A DNA stretch of 64,000 bases from Desulfovibrio sp. X2 (GCF_000422205.1 NZ_ATHV01000013.1:1-64000), one strand, 5' to 3'. Positions 18,045 to 26,901 are shown, counted from the first letter of the stretch. Numbers and translations are program-made. The notes: generated by a model not told the origin, from the letters alone.

Positions 18045-18728
18045 CTAGAACTCCTGGAGCACCCAGACCACGCGGCCGAGGATCTTGTCCTCGGCGTTCT
18101 TGGCCGGGATGGTCTGCTCCGGGTGCTCGGCGTTCTCGCTGCGCAGCAGGAAGCGGTTGTTGTCGGCGTCGAAGTAGACGCGCTTGAGCACCAGGCCCTC
18201 GTGCGGCACGTGGATGCCGTAGACCTCGCCGGAGCGGACGCGGGTCTTTTCCGTGTCCATGCCCACGTAGCCGGCGCGGCGGATGAGCGGCTCCATGCCC
18301 GCCCCGTCCACGCGCACGACCAGGATGGTGGGCTTGTAGAAAGTCTCGGGGATGGCCAGCTGGCTCACGTAGTCGGGCTGCCAGGCGCCCTTCTCGGTGA
18401 CGATTCCGGCCATGCTGGAGACGTTGACCACGCGGGAGCGCGACGGCGTCTTGCCGTAGGTGGCGCTGGTCTCGGTCACGCCCTGGAAGTTGGCCGAGGA
18501 TTCGGCCATGCCGGGCTTGAGGTACATGGGGTCGATGCCGTCCGCCAGCCAATCGGGGTTCAGGCCGTGGCTGCGGTAGAGCTTGAGGTACCAGTCGGCA
18601 GGCACGGAATTGCGGCGCTTGGCGTCGGAGATGCTGGACTGGCGGATGGCCAGGATGTTGGCCAGCTCCACCTGGGTCCGCGCGCCGGTGGCCTTCTTGA
18701 TCCGTTCAAGAACGTCGTCGAAGTTCAT
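18045..18728 (-). CDS. XRE-type HTH / S24 peptidase repressor (first)
   Basis: A 227-residue CI/LexA-like protein. The N-terminal helix-turn-helix (about 5-60) reads TQVELANILAIRQSSISDAKRRNSVPADWYLKL. The C-terminal S24 domain (about 110-225) has VRVDGAGMEPLIRRAGYVGMD, where LexA/CI proteins have the nucleophile Ser in S-M-E-P; here the residue before M is Gly. The Lys side of the dyad is near VLKRVYFD. Self-cleavage is therefore doubtful. Such regulators are abundant in Desulfovibrio genomes outside phages. It is transcribed divergently from the small HTH gene at 19146 across a 417-bp AT-rich region. Confidence 0.85.
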   Translation of the reverse strand: MNFDDVLERIKKATGARTQVELANILAIRQSSISDAKRRNSVPADWYLKLYRSHGLNPDWLADGIDPMYLKPGMAESSANFQGVTETSATYGKTPSRSRVVNVSSMAGIVTEKGAWQPDYVSQLAIPETFYKPTILVVRVDGAGMEPLIRRAGYVGMDTEKTRVRSGEVYGIHVPHEGLVLKRVYFDADNNRFLLRSENAEHPEQTIPAKNAEDKILGRVVWVLQEF

Positions 18729-19145
18729 ATGTGTCCTCGCATTTACAAAAACTATAATCTATTTCTTCTGTTTGGCAAGCAGGTTATGACCGTATCACCT
18801 GAACAGACTTTCAGTCAATTCCTGTCTGCAGGCACGGGTTTCCCATTGCCGGAGGGAACTCCTACTAAATTTGTATGGAAATGGCCACTCCCCTTTTGGG
18901 TGCTGTCCGGGGCCGCTGGAAATGCCTGCGCACGGTGTCCGGCCTGGCGCGGGCGAAATCCTTTTCCTCTTCTATAGCCCCTAAGCGAATTCAAAGAATG
19001 TTGCAACGCGCAAATCGTTTCAGAGTGTGTCGCCGGATTATAATTTTGCAGGATAAGTCGAAAAAGTGGACCTATAGGTTTACTTGTTTGGCTGCAGAGC
19101 ATAGATTACCGGGACAAATCGCAACCTTGTCCGGGAGGGCCGAAC
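18729..19145. other. AT-rich divergent control region between two regulators
   Basis: No gene is seen in these 417 bp. GC content is well below the neighbours. Candidate control elements are ACTATAAT just upstream of the S24 start (18749-18756, either strand possible) and the short palindrome CCTGTCTGCAGG at 18821-18832. The last bases carry GGGAGGG as ribosome binding site for the gene at 19146. Confidence 0.5.
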
Positions 19146-19406
19146 ATGGCGCGTCGAGTGAAATTGGCGAGAGAGGAGATAGAGAGGATCCGCAGGCTGA
19201 AGACGTGGCTTGCCATGCGGGGGCTCAGCCAGCGCGATCTGGCCGACGCCCTGGAGATACATCCTTCCATGATCACGCGCATTTTCAAAGGACAGCGCAA
19301 GCCCGGAGAGCGCATCCGGCAGCTCGTCGAACTCGGGGTGCCGCCCCATCTGCTTCCTCCTCCGGGCACGCGCGGTCCGGGCAGGCCGGCCAAGAACAGG
19401 AACTAG
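19146..19406 (+). CDS. Small XRE-type HTH protein
   Basis: An 86-residue DNA-binding protein with a single lambda-repressor-type helix-turn-helix (about 18-65): LAMRGLSQRDLADALEIHPSMITRIFKGQRKPGERI. A basic N terminus and a Pro/Gly-rich tail (PPPGTRGPGRPAKNRN) flank it. No sensor domain is present, so it may act like a Cro or antirepressor partner to the neighbouring S24 repressors. The ribosome binding site GGGAGGG lies about 8 bp before the ATG. Its stop is four bases from the stop of the convergent S24 gene. Confidence 0.8.
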   Translation: MARRVKLAREEIERIRRLKTWLAMRGLSQRDLADALEIHPSMITRIFKGQRKPGERIRQLVELGVPPHLLPPPGTRGPGRPAKNRN

Positions 19407-19410
19407 GCGG

Positions 19411-20094
19411 CTAGAGCCGCTGCAGCGTCCAGGCCACGCGGCCCACGAGCCGCGCGTCCTTCTGTCCCAGGGGGATGGTCAGCAGGGGGGCGTCCTTGTC
19501 CTCCCCCCGCAGTTGCAGGGCCTCGCGGCCTATGTCCAGGAAGACGCGGCGGAAGACCAGCCCGGCCTCGGGTAGGAGCACGGCGTAGATGTCGCCGTCC
19601 GCCACGCTCGCCCGCGCCGTCTCTATGCCCACGTAGGCGCCACGCCTGATGTGCGGCTCGAACCCCCCCTCGCCCGCGGGAAGGACCAGGAGCCCCGGGC
19701 AGTCGTAGCCCACGGGGATGCAGATGCGGGATATCTCGGGCGAGACCCATTCCTGCCCTATCCTGCAGATCTCGGGCGAATGCACCGCCACGATCATCAG
19801 TTCTCCGGATTCCTCGGCGATCTTCTCGCGACTCACCTTGCCTCCGGCCACCAGGCGCCGGGGCGGCTCGCCGGTCAGCAGCCAGCGCGGATTCCAGCCC
19901 GACTCGATGCACAGGGAGAGAACCCAGGACGAGGGGACTCGGCGTTTCTTCTTGGCGTCCGAAACGCTGGATTGCCTGATTCCGAGGCGTCTGGCCAGAT
20001 CCATCTGGGTTTCGGCCCCGGCGGCCTGCATGACCCGAGCATAGACTTCCTCGAACTGCCCGGCGTCCCGTAAGGCCTCGCGTGGTAAATTCAT
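19411..20094 (-). CDS. XRE-type HTH / S24 peptidase repressor (second)
   Basis: 227 residues from the ATG at 20094, chosen because GGAGG lies seven bases upstream; an in-frame ATG at 20121 lacks that support. The helix-turn-helix reads TQMDLARRLGIRQSSVSDAKKKRRVPSSWVLSL, strongly similar to the first S24 gene. The S24 domain reads LLVLPAGEGGFEPHIRRGAYVGIETARASVADGDIYAV, where the position of the catalytic Ser is again Gly (GGFEP). Same length and order as the first repressor point to gene duplication. It is divergent from the third repressor, sharing the 20095-20315 control region. Confidence 0.85.
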   Translation of the reverse strand: MNLPREALRDAGQFEEVYARVMQAAGAETQMDLARRLGIRQSSVSDAKKKRRVPSSWVLSLCIESGWNPRWLLTGEPPRRLVAGGKVSREKIAEESGELMIVAVHSPEICRIGQEWVSPEISRICIPVGYDCPGLLVLPAGEGGFEPHIRRGAYVGIETARASVADGDIYAVLLPEAGLVFRRVFLDIGREALQLRGEDKDAPLLTIPLGQKDARLVGRVAWTLQRL

Positions 20095-20131
20095 CCCTGA
20101 TCCTCCGCGGGTATCCATCAAAACAAGTCAA

Positions 20132-20150
20132 CATATCGTAATGAGATATG
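20132..20150. promoter_or_regulatory. Candidate repressor operator (CATATC-N7-GATATG)
   Basis: CATATC and GATATG are exact inverse copies, seven bases apart, 38 bp upstream of the second S24 repressor's start. The position would suit autoregulation. Confidence 0.45.
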
Positions 20151-20261
20151 AAGTCCTATGCAACTTGAATTTTCATAAATTGTCCGCCACAACACGGCGG
20201 GTTGGGTGCCGGGGAACGCCAAGGATAAGTCAGGCAAAAGAGCTTTGAATATGCTCAAAAT

Positions 20262-20284
20262 AGTATTATTCTGTTGATTATACT
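20262..20284. promoter_or_regulatory. Candidate operator upstream of the third repressor
   Basis: AGTATTAT and ATTATACT form an inverted repeat with one mismatch, 31 bp before the start of the gene at 20316, in an AT-rich patch. Confidence 0.4.
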
Positions 20285-20315
20285 TCGATCCGGCTGGTAA
20301 ACGGAGAGATTGGGC

Positions 20316-21146
20316 ATGCCCGAAACCAACAGCATGACGCGGACGGTGTCGTTGAAGGAACCATTCTTCCCATATGGGGCGCAGGGAGACGCGAATTTCG
20401 AGGAGCGCCTCAAGAGGCTCATGCATGCCCTTGAGGTGGACAACGCGTCCGAACTGGCCAAGGCGCTCGGCATCAAGCACCAGGCAGTATCGGCTGCGCG
20501 CAAGCGCCGTCAGGTCCCGCTCAACTGGCTCATGCACGTCTCCGAGGCGCGCTGCGTCTCGCTGGACTGGCTGCTCTTCGGTCAGGGAGAGATGCGTCTG
20601 CCCGGCGAGGAGCCCCTGGCTGCGCCGCCGACCATCATCGGATTGGACGGATACGCCAAGCCCCTGGGCGGCAACGGCGACTGCGGCCGCGAGGCCCAGG
20701 AGTACGGCGGCTTCAAGCCCGAGACCGAGCACGAGGCCGGGCAGCTCGTGATCCTGCCCCGCGTGCGGCCCCGCCTGCTCCCGGGTTCGGCCCTCTTCGA
20801 GCAGGACGAGGTCCGGCCCGGCATCGCGTTCCAGCACTTCTGGCTCGCGGCCAAGGGGGACATCCTCTCCATGGCGGTCATGGAGATGCACGGCACCCAC
20901 ATGGAGCCGCTCATCGCCCAGCGCAGCCTGCTGCTGCTCGACCGCTCGCAGGTCGAGATCGTGCCCGGCAACGTCTATGCCCTGGCCTTCGGCGAGGAGA
21001 TAGTGGTCAAACGGCTGGACCGGTTGCCCGGCAAACTGCTCCTGCTCTCCGAGAATCCTTCCTTCCCCGCGCGCGAGGTGGGCTGGCCCTGCAAGGAGGT
21101 CCGCATCCTGGCGCGCGTCCTGTGGACCGGCCGCGAGATCGCCTGA
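20316..21146 (+). CDS. XRE-type HTH / S24 peptidase repressor (third)
   Basis: 276 residues from the ATG at 20316 (GGAGAG seven bases upstream; a TTG six bases earlier is possible). The helix-turn-helix is at about 28-80: NASELAKALGIKHQAVSAARKRRQVPLNWLMHVSEARCVSLDWLLFG. A linker of about 80 residues precedes the S24 domain, which reads AVMEMHGTHMEPLIAQRSLLLLDRSQVEIVPGNVYAL. The residue before M-E-P is His, not Ser, so classical self-cleavage is not expected. VVKRLDRLPGKLLLLSENP is the usual C-terminal core. It ends at a strong bidirectional terminator facing hflC. Confidence 0.85.
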   Translation: MPETNSMTRTVSLKEPFFPYGAQGDANFEERLKRLMHALEVDNASELAKALGIKHQAVSAARKRRQVPLNWLMHVSEARCVSLDWLLFGQGEMRLPGEEPLAAPPTIIGLDGYAKPLGGNGDCGREAQEYGGFKPETEHEAGQLVILPRVRPRLLPGSALFEQDEVRPGIAFQHFWLAAKGDILSMAVMEMHGTHMEPLIAQRSLLLLDRSQVEIVPGNVYALAFGEEIVVKRLDRLPGKLLLLSENPSFPAREVGWPCKEVRILARVLWTGREIA

Positions 21147-21203
21147 CCCGCACCCCGCAGGCTGCTTCCCGCGGCACACCGGACCCCGCCGCAGGGGCCG
21201 GAG

Positions 21204-21245
21204 ACGACGAAGCCCCGGGACCGTGAGGTCCCGGGGCTTCGTCGT
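21204..21245. terminator. Bidirectional terminator between repressor and hflC
   Basis: A perfect 19-bp inverted repeat with loop GTGA lies between two convergent genes. Confidence 0.85.
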
Positions 21246-21266
21246 TTATCGTGCCCGCCCGCCGGG

Positions 21267-22124
21267 CTAGCGCGGCTGGGCCATGTATTTCAGGAAGGGG
21301 CTGTCCGGCGTGAGGACCACGCGCGTGTCGGACTTGAAGCTGTTGCGGTAGGCCTCGAGGCTGCGCTGGAACTCGTAGAAGTCCGGCCCCTTGGAAAGGG
21401 CCTCGGCGTAGATGCGCGTGGCCTCGGCGTCGCCCTCGCCGCGCAGGATCTCGCCCTGCTTCTCGGCCTCGGCCAGGATGATGGCCTTCTCCTTGTCCGT
21501 GGCGGCCTTGATCTTGGTCGATTCCTCCATGCCCTCGGAGCGGTACTGCTTGGCCTGGCGCTCACGCTCGGCGCGCATGCGGCCGAAGATGGCCCGCTCG
21601 TTCTCGGGCGGCAGGTCCGTGCCCTTGATACGCACGTCCAGGACCTCGATGCCGTACTCGTGGACCAGCTTGTTGGACGACTCGGTCACCTGGTGCATGA
21701 TGTCGGCCCGCTTCTGCGAGACGATGTCGCCGAGCTCGTACTGGCCGAGCGCCTGGCGCATCTCGGAGTAGACGATGTCGTCGAGCCTGGACAGGGCGCG
21801 CGGGATGGTGCGCACCGTGCGGTAGAACTGCAGGGGCTCCACGATGCGCCACTTGGTGTAGTTGTCCAGCACCAGGGCCTTCTTGTCCTTGGTGATGACC
21901 TCGGAGGGCTTGGAATCGTAGTCGAGCAGGCGCGTGTCGAAGAAGACCACGTTCTGGACGAAGGGCAGCTTGACGTGCAGCCCCGGGCCGCGCACCCCGG
22001 GCAGGGGCTTGCCGAGCTGCAGCACGATGGCCTTCTCGGTCTGGTTGACCTCGTAGAGGCACTGCTGCGCGAGGATGAAGACGGCCGCCAGGGCGACGAT
22101 GAGGATCATGGGCTTGCGGTTCAT
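21267..22124 (-). CDS. hflC: HflC, SPFH-domain membrane protease modulator
   Basis: A 285-residue HflC. One N-terminal membrane helix (about 5-22) is followed by the SPFH/prohibitin domain with YEVNQTEKAIVLQLGKP, GPGLHVKLPFVQNVVFFDTRLLDYDSKPSEVITKDKK and IEVLDVRIKGTDLP. A helical region rich in Glu, Lys and Arg comes next (AERERQAKQYRSEGMEESTKIKA, ILRGEGDAEATRIYAEAL). With HflK it forms a ring-shaped complex around the FtsH protease in the inner membrane. The start overlaps the hflK stop by four bases. It is shorter than E. coli HflC by about 50 residues, mostly at inserts and the C terminus. Confidence 0.92.
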   Translation of the reverse strand: MNRKPMILIVALAAVFILAQQCLYEVNQTEKAIVLQLGKPLPGVRGPGLHVKLPFVQNVVFFDTRLLDYDSKPSEVITKDKKALVLDNYTKWRIVEPLQFYRTVRTIPRALSRLDDIVYSEMRQALGQYELGDIVSQKRADIMHQVTESSNKLVHEYGIEVLDVRIKGTDLPPENERAIFGRMRAERERQAKQYRSEGMEESTKIKAATDKEKAIILAEAEKQGEILRGEGDAEATRIYAEALSKGPDFYEFQRSLEAYRNSFKSDTRVVLTPDSPFLKYMAQPR

Positions 22125-23200
22125 TTTCCGGCCTCCCCGGTCTTGGCGCGGGCCTTGGCCCGGCCGGATTCCGTGAGCGGCAGGAAGGGCAGGGTCCGCG
22201 ACGCCGTCTGCTCGGGCAGGATGGTCTTCTCCACGTCCGGGTTGCTCAGTATCTCTTCCATGGTCTCCAGGTAGAGGCGCTTTTTGGTGATGTCCTTGGC
22301 CTTCTGGTACTCGCCGAGGATGGCCGTGAAGCGCGACGCGTCGCCCTGGGACTTCAGGATCTTGGACTGCTTGTAGGCCTGGGCCTCGTTGATGATGGCC
22401 GCGGCCCGGCCGCGCGCCTTGGGCATGACGTCGTTGCGGTAGGCGTCCGCCTCGTTGATGAAGCGGCTCTTGTCCTCGCGCGCCGAGGCCACGTCCTTGA
22501 AGGCGTCCACCACCTCGTCGGGCGGGTAGACGTCCTGCAGCTGCACGGCGATGATGCGGATGCCCGCCACGTAGCGGTCGAGGGTCTCCTGCAGGAGCGT
22601 CATGGCGCTCTGCTGGATCTCCAGCTTGTCCGTGGTCAGCACGCTGTCGATGGTGTTCTTGCCGATGACCTCGCGCATGGCCGCCTCGGCCGCGTTCTTC
22701 ACGGTGTCGGACTGCTGCGTGAGGTTGAAGAGGAAATCGACCGGATCCTTGATCTGGTACTGCACGATGAACTGCACGTTGACGATGTTCTCGTCGCCCG
22801 TGAGCATCAGCGATTCCTCGGGGATGGAGCGCACCGAGCTGGAATCCATGATCCCGCTCGCGGAGGAGCGGAAGCCGATCTCCATGCGCCTGATCTCGGT
22901 GACCTTGGGCGTCTGCACGGATTCGATCGGAAAGGGCAGGTGGTAATGGGGGCCGGCGGTGGTGATGCGCTCGAAAGCGCCGAAGCGTTGCACCACGCCG
23001 ACTTCGTCGGGCTCGACGATGTAGATGCCGCTGGCCAGCCACAACAGGACCACGGCCAGGACGATCCACTTCCCGCCCCCCCCGGCGAAGTGCATGTTTT
23101 GAAATTTCTTGAATTTTTCTCCAAGGTTGTCCATGTCCGGCATGGACGGTCCCTGGGTACGGCGGCGCTTTTCTTGCAGTTTATCCCAGTCCCAATTCAT
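22121..23200 (-). CDS. hflK: HflK, SPFH-domain membrane protease modulator
   Basis: 359 residues from the ATG at 23200. The cytoplasmic N terminus MNWDWDKLQEKRRRTQGP is followed by one membrane helix (about 45-65) and the SPFH domain: SGIYIVEPDEVGVVQRFGAFERITTAGPHYHLPFPIE, EESLMLTGDENIVNVQFIVQYQIKDP. The HflK mark QLQDVYPPDEVVDAFKDVASAREDKSRFINEA follows. Partner of HflC in regulating FtsH. It is first in the operon, 87 bp from the divergent phosphomannomutase-like gene. In-frame starts further upstream would add residues without family support. Confidence 0.92.
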   Translation of the reverse strand: MNWDWDKLQEKRRRTQGPSMPDMDNLGEKFKKFQNMHFAGGGGKWIVLAVVLLWLASGIYIVEPDEVGVVQRFGAFERITTAGPHYHLPFPIESVQTPKVTEIRRMEIGFRSSASGIMDSSSVRSIPEESLMLTGDENIVNVQFIVQYQIKDPVDFLFNLTQQSDTVKNAAEAAMREVIGKNTIDSVLTTDKLEIQQSAMTLLQETLDRYVAGIRIIAVQLQDVYPPDEVVDAFKDVASAREDKSRFINEADAYRNDVMPKARGRAAAIINEAQAYKQSKILKSQGDASRFTAILGEYQKAKDITKKRLYLETMEEILSNPDVEKTILPEQTASRTLPFLPLTESGRAKARAKTGEAGK

Positions 23201-23287
23201 GGTACCCGCATAAGCGCCTTGGCCCCGCAGGTCAAGGACATCCGCCCCGGAACGCTTCCGGGGCGTCGGCATTCAGAAGGAGCGTTC

Positions 23288-24682
23288 ATGCCTCGCATCA
23301 ATCCGGACGTGTTCAAGGCCTACGACATCCGCGGCGTGGTGGACAGGGATTTCGACGAAGCCCGGGTCGAGGGGCTCGCCCGTGCCTGCGGCGCCTATTT
23401 CCGCGCCCGCGGCCTCTCCCGCGCCTGCCTCGGCCACGACGCCCGCCACTCCTCGCCCGCCTACATGGCGGCCTGCGCGCGCGGCCTTTCGGCCTCGGGC
23501 GTGGACGTCGTGGTCCTGGACATGGTGCCCACGCCGGTCTTCTACTTCGCCTGCGTGCATCTGAAGATACCCGCCGGGATCATGGTCACGGCCAGCCACA
23601 ACCCGCCCGAGTACAACGGCTTCAAGGTCTGGGCCGGTGCCTCCACCATCTACGGCGGCGAGATCCAGGAGATCCGACGCCTCATGGAGGAGGAGGCCTT
23701 CGTCGACGGCCGGGGCGTGGTCTCGCGCCACGACATCGTGCCCGCCTACGTGGAGACCCTGGCCGGGCTCTGCCGTCTTGCGCGGCCGGTGAAGGTCGTG
23801 CTCGACGGCGGCAACGGCGCGGGCGGCCTCGTGGCCGCGCGCCTGCTGCGCGAGCTCGGGGCCGAGGTGGTGGAGCTCTACACCGAGCCGGACGGCGACT
23901 TCCCGAACCACCATCCGGACCCGACCCTGCCCGAGAACATGGCGGACTGCGCCGCCAGGGTGCGCGAGACGGGCGCCGCGGCGGGCATCGGCCTGGACGG
24001 CGACGGCGACCGCATCGCGGTGGCGGACGAGCAGGGCCGCCTCATGCCCGGCGACGAGCTGGCCGCCGTCCTCTCGCGCCAGATCCTGGCCGAGGAGCCG
24101 GGCGCCATGATCATCGGCGACGTGAAGTGCTCGCACCGCCTCTTCCGCGACGTCGCGGCCCACGGCGGCGAGCCGCTCATGTCGGCCACGGGCCACTCGC
24201 TGATGAAGGCCAAGCTGGCCGAGACCGGCGCGGCCTTCGCGGGCGAGATGAGCGGGCACATGTTCTATCGCCAGCGCTTCTTCGGCTTCGACGACGCGCT
24301 CTACTCCGCGGCCCGCTTCTGCGAGATACTCTCCGCGGCCGAGGTTCCGGTCTCGCAATTCCTGGCCGACTGGCCGCAGACCTTCTCCACGCCGGAGATC
24401 CGCATGCAGGTGCCGGAGCCGGTGAAGTTCCCCCTCGTCGCCCGCGCCGTGGCCCATTTCCGCGAGAAGTACCCGGCCACGGACCTCGACGGCATCCGCA
24501 TCGACTTCCCGGACGGCTGGGCCCTGGTGCGCGCCTCCAACACCCAGGACGTGCTGGTCATGCGCTTCGAGTCCGAGAGCGAGGCGGGACTTGCCCGCAT
24601 CCGCGCCGAGGTCGAGGGCGCGGTGCTTTCCTGGCTCGAGGAAATGAAGGCCGCGATGGCCGCGGGGACGGCGGCGCAGTAG
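23288..24682 (+). CDS. Phosphomannomutase/phosphoglucomutase
   Basis: A 464-residue alpha-D-phosphohexomutase. It starts with INPDVFKAYDIRGVVDRDFDEA, has the phosphoserine loop TASHNPPEYNGFKVW, the Mg-binding loop GLDGDGDRIAVAD, the sugar-specificity loop GEMSGHMFY and the phosphate-binding C terminus RASNTQDVLVMRFES. These match the bifunctional PMM/PGM (AlgC/ManB) type rather than glucosamine mutase. It supplies mannose-1-P or glucose-1-P for surface polysaccharides. The ribosome binding site AAGGAG lies six bases before the ATG. A second, sequence-distant hexose mutase (pgm) is at 27261. Confidence 0.92.
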   Translation: MPRINPDVFKAYDIRGVVDRDFDEARVEGLARACGAYFRARGLSRACLGHDARHSSPAYMAACARGLSASGVDVVVLDMVPTPVFYFACVHLKIPAGIMVTASHNPPEYNGFKVWAGASTIYGGEIQEIRRLMEEEAFVDGRGVVSRHDIVPAYVETLAGLCRLARPVKVVLDGGNGAGGLVAARLLRELGAEVVELYTEPDGDFPNHHPDPTLPENMADCAARVRETGAAAGIGLDGDGDRIAVADEQGRLMPGDELAAVLSRQILAEEPGAMIIGDVKCSHRLFRDVAAHGGEPLMSATGHSLMKAKLAETGAAFAGEMSGHMFYRQRFFGFDDALYSAARFCEILSAAEVPVSQFLADWPQTFSTPEIRMQVPEPVKFPLVARAVAHFREKYPATDLDGIRIDFPDGWALVRASNTQDVLVMRFESESEAGLARIRAEVEGAVLSWLEEMKAAMAAGTAAQ

Positions 24683-24750
24683 GCGCGGCGCGAAGCGCGC
24701 CCATTTTGCGGGGAACATTCCACCCCGAACGTCTTTCACGAGGGCAGAGG

Positions 24751-25368
24751 ATGCCGTCCGATACGTGGTTCGCCTATCTTCTCATCATGACGGCCATCGC
24801 GTACACGCCGGGGCCCATGACCATGTTCTCCATGTCCTCGAGCCTGCGCAACGGCTTCGCGCGCACCGTGCCCGCCATCGCGGGCGGGTCGTGCGCCTAC
24901 CTGACGCAGATGGCCGTCGTCTATCTCGGGCTCGGCGTCGTCGTGCAGGGCTCGAGCCTGGTCTTCAACGCCGTCAAGTGGATCGGCGTGGTCTATCTGG
25001 TGGTGCTGGCGGTCAAGAACTGGCGCAAGCCGCCGCTTTCCGCCTGCGCGGCCGGGGAGCGGCGCAGGACACCGCTCTTCAGGCAGTTCTGCCTCGGCTA
25101 CGCCACCGGCATGTCCAACCCCAAGTCCGTGCTGGTCTTCACGGTCCTCTTCCCCCACTTCATCGACCCCGCGCACTACACGCGCGACTTCCTGATCCTG
25201 GCCGCGAGCTTCTTCGTCATCCAGGGCAGCAGCGCCACCGCCTACGCCCTGTTCGGCGCCAAAGCCTTCCGTTGGCTGCGCGAGCGCGGCCTCGCCCACG
25301 TCCAGGGCCGCGTCACCTCGGCCATCCTCGCCTGCGCCGCGGGCATGCTGGCGGTCAGCGAGAAGTAG
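24751..25368 (+). CDS. LysE/RhtB family amino-acid exporter
   Basis: A 205-residue inner-membrane protein with about six helices. The N-terminal LysE signature is AYTPGPMTMFSMSSSLRNGF (TPGP-type motif), followed by GGSCAYLTQMAVVYLGLG, VKWIGVVYLVVLAVKNWR and GMSNPKSVLVFTVLFPHFID. These proteins export amino acids or related small molecules by proton exchange. An AGGGCAGAGG element precedes the ATG. The last 67 codons plus 15 bp of flank are duplicated at 26902-27117, so this is the intact copy of a locally duplicated gene end. Confidence 0.88.
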   Translation: MPSDTWFAYLLIMTAIAYTPGPMTMFSMSSSLRNGFARTVPAIAGGSCAYLTQMAVVYLGLGVVVQGSSLVFNAVKWIGVVYLVVLAVKNWRKPPLSACAAGERRRTPLFRQFCLGYATGMSNPKSVLVFTVLFPHFIDPAHYTRDFLILAASFFVIQGSSATAYALFGAKAFRWLRERGLAHVQGRVTSAILACAAGMLAVSEK

Positions 25369-25383
25369 CGCGGGCGCGGGCAG
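25168..25383 (+). repeat. Direct repeat, left copy (LysE 3' end)
   Basis: About 216 bp covering the last third of the LysE gene and 15 bp beyond the stop recur at a fixed offset of 1734 bp (26902-27117) with only a few substitutions and no gaps. Together the two copies bracket the methyltransferase gene. Confidence 0.9.
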
Positions 25384-25517
25384 AGGACAGGGGCTACCGG
25401 CGCGCGTTCAGCGCGAAACGCGGTCCTGGAGCGTCGTCCTCTGGCCCCGGTATCGGGAGAGAGGCCGGGGAAGACATGCGAGGGGTTCGCCCCGGCCTTC
25501 CCGCCGGCGGAGATCCG

Positions 25518-26384
25518 TCACGCCGAGCGTTTTCGCATCCAGAAGATGCCGCCCATCACCGGGCGGCCCTCCTGCATCCAGGGCAGCTTCCGAAGCGGGG
25601 CCAGGGGCGCGTCGAACTCGGGCGTGATCGAGACGTAGTAGGAGGGCAGCTGGACCTCGAAGGCGCCTGAACCGAAGAGCAGGGCGCAGGCCAGGAGGTA
25701 CTGCTCATTGTAGTACCGCTTCTCCCACCCGGGGGGATAGTCCCAGGGCAGGAAGATGTCGTGGATGCCGATGCGGCAGCCGACCGGCAGCTTGGGGAGC
25801 ACCTCGAGAAAGAAGACCGTGGCGTCGGAGTTCTGCATTGCGCGATGGCTGCAGTCCACGAAGACGACGTCCTCCGCCGTTGTCTGCCTGAAGAACGAGC
25901 TGTCCAGCGTTTCGAGGGAAAGCCGCAGGCTGCGGTGGCAAAGCCCGTCGATCTCGCTTCGCGGAGTGGGGTCGATGGAAAATATCTGCGTCTGCAGGCC
26001 GTGGTCGCGGATGGCTCTGGCGGCGAATTTCGTGGAGTTTCCCGACCCCACTTCGATGAACCGGCGCGGCTTGTGCGTCGCCACGGTCGTGTAGATGCTC
26101 ATGCCGTCCAGGATCGGTAGCCAGGTGTTGTTCCAGCGCGGCTCGGCGGATTCCTCGGGCGCATCGAGCGGTATGGCGGCGAAATGCGGCGCCAGGGAGA
26201 CGAGCATGTCGAGGAACGACAGGTAGTTTTCGTGCTGCGCGCGCAGGAGGCTCGTGAGCTCGGGGTGGGCAGGCTTGCCGTATCCCCAGCGCTGCGTCGG
26301 CTGGAAGGGGTACGGGTCGTCGATGAAAAGCAGCGCACCGCGTTGCTGGAGGGCGGCGATTTTTTCAAGGGGGAGATCTTTCAT
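25518..26384 (-). CDS. Class I SAM-dependent methyltransferase-like protein
   Basis: A 288-residue cytoplasmic protein with a Rossmann-type methyltransferase core. The SAM-binding loop is RRFIEVGSGNSTKFAARAI, followed by IFSIDPTPRSEID (acidic end of beta2), DVVFVDCSHR and LPVGCRIGIHDIFLPWDYP, as in the Methyltransf_24 type. N-terminal helices carry AHPELTSLLRAQHENYLSFLDMLV. The substrate is unknown; relatives occur in sugar and surface-polymer clusters. Codon use looks less GC-extreme than in its neighbours. It lies inverted between the two LysE-end repeats, so it was probably acquired recently. Confidence 0.75.
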   Translation of the reverse strand: MKDLPLEKIAALQQRGALLFIDDPYPFQPTQRWGYGKPAHPELTSLLRAQHENYLSFLDMLVSLAPHFAAIPLDAPEESAEPRWNNTWLPILDGMSIYTTVATHKPRRFIEVGSGNSTKFAARAIRDHGLQTQIFSIDPTPRSEIDGLCHRSLRLSLETLDSSFFRQTTAEDVVFVDCSHRAMQNSDATVFFLEVLPKLPVGCRIGIHDIFLPWDYPPGWEKRYYNEQYLLACALLFGSGAFEVQLPSYYVSITPEFDAPLAPLRKLPWMQEGRPVMGGIFWMRKRSA

Positions 26385-26901
26385 GATACCTGGCTTGTCT
26401 CCTGCGTGAAACGCCTTGGGCCGGAACGGACAGGCCCGGGGATGAAGCCTGCCCCAGCAGGCGTGCGTTCCGAGCCGGGCAGAGTCCGCACGGTGCTGCG
26501 CGCCGTGATTATTAAGGGATGACTACATGCTGGCCGTGGGGCTGTCCACATCGTGGTGGGCGCCTTCCGGCCCGTGAGGCCAGGGGAAGGAAAGATTCCA
26601 GGGCGACGGAGGATGTCCGCGCTTGTCGTGTGCGCCGTTGTGCGGAAGTCGTGTTGAAAGCCGCGAAAAACGGAAGGATGGGCGCAAGAGCACGCCTGCT
26701 GCAAGACCCGAATATATCGGCGCATCACGCCCCGCCCCGGCACGCGGAAATTCTGCGTCTTGGAGGAGAGACTGCGGGAATACCGCTCGCGCCGCCGCTT
26801 TCGCACCGGCAGCAGGGGGCCGCGCTGCAACCTTGCAGAACGGGCCGGGGCTGATCGGCGGGGAAAGCCCGCATTGCCGACCGCGAAGAGGCTTCGACAG
26901 T
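26385..26901. other. Gene-free 517-bp stretch inside the repeat-bracketed insert
   Basis: I see no supported gene. The stretch is the upstream side of the methyltransferase and presumably holds its promoter, but no clear -35/-10 pair could be assigned. A motif at 26830-26853 (ACCTTGCAGAACGGGCCGGG and on) closely resembles 27192-27215 next to pgm, a second small duplication near the repeat. Confidence 0.5.

Noticed and set aside
18045-21146. Prophage remnant
   Set aside because: Three repressors and a small HTH gene are present but there is no integrase, structural, lysis or replication gene and no flanking att-like repeat was found.
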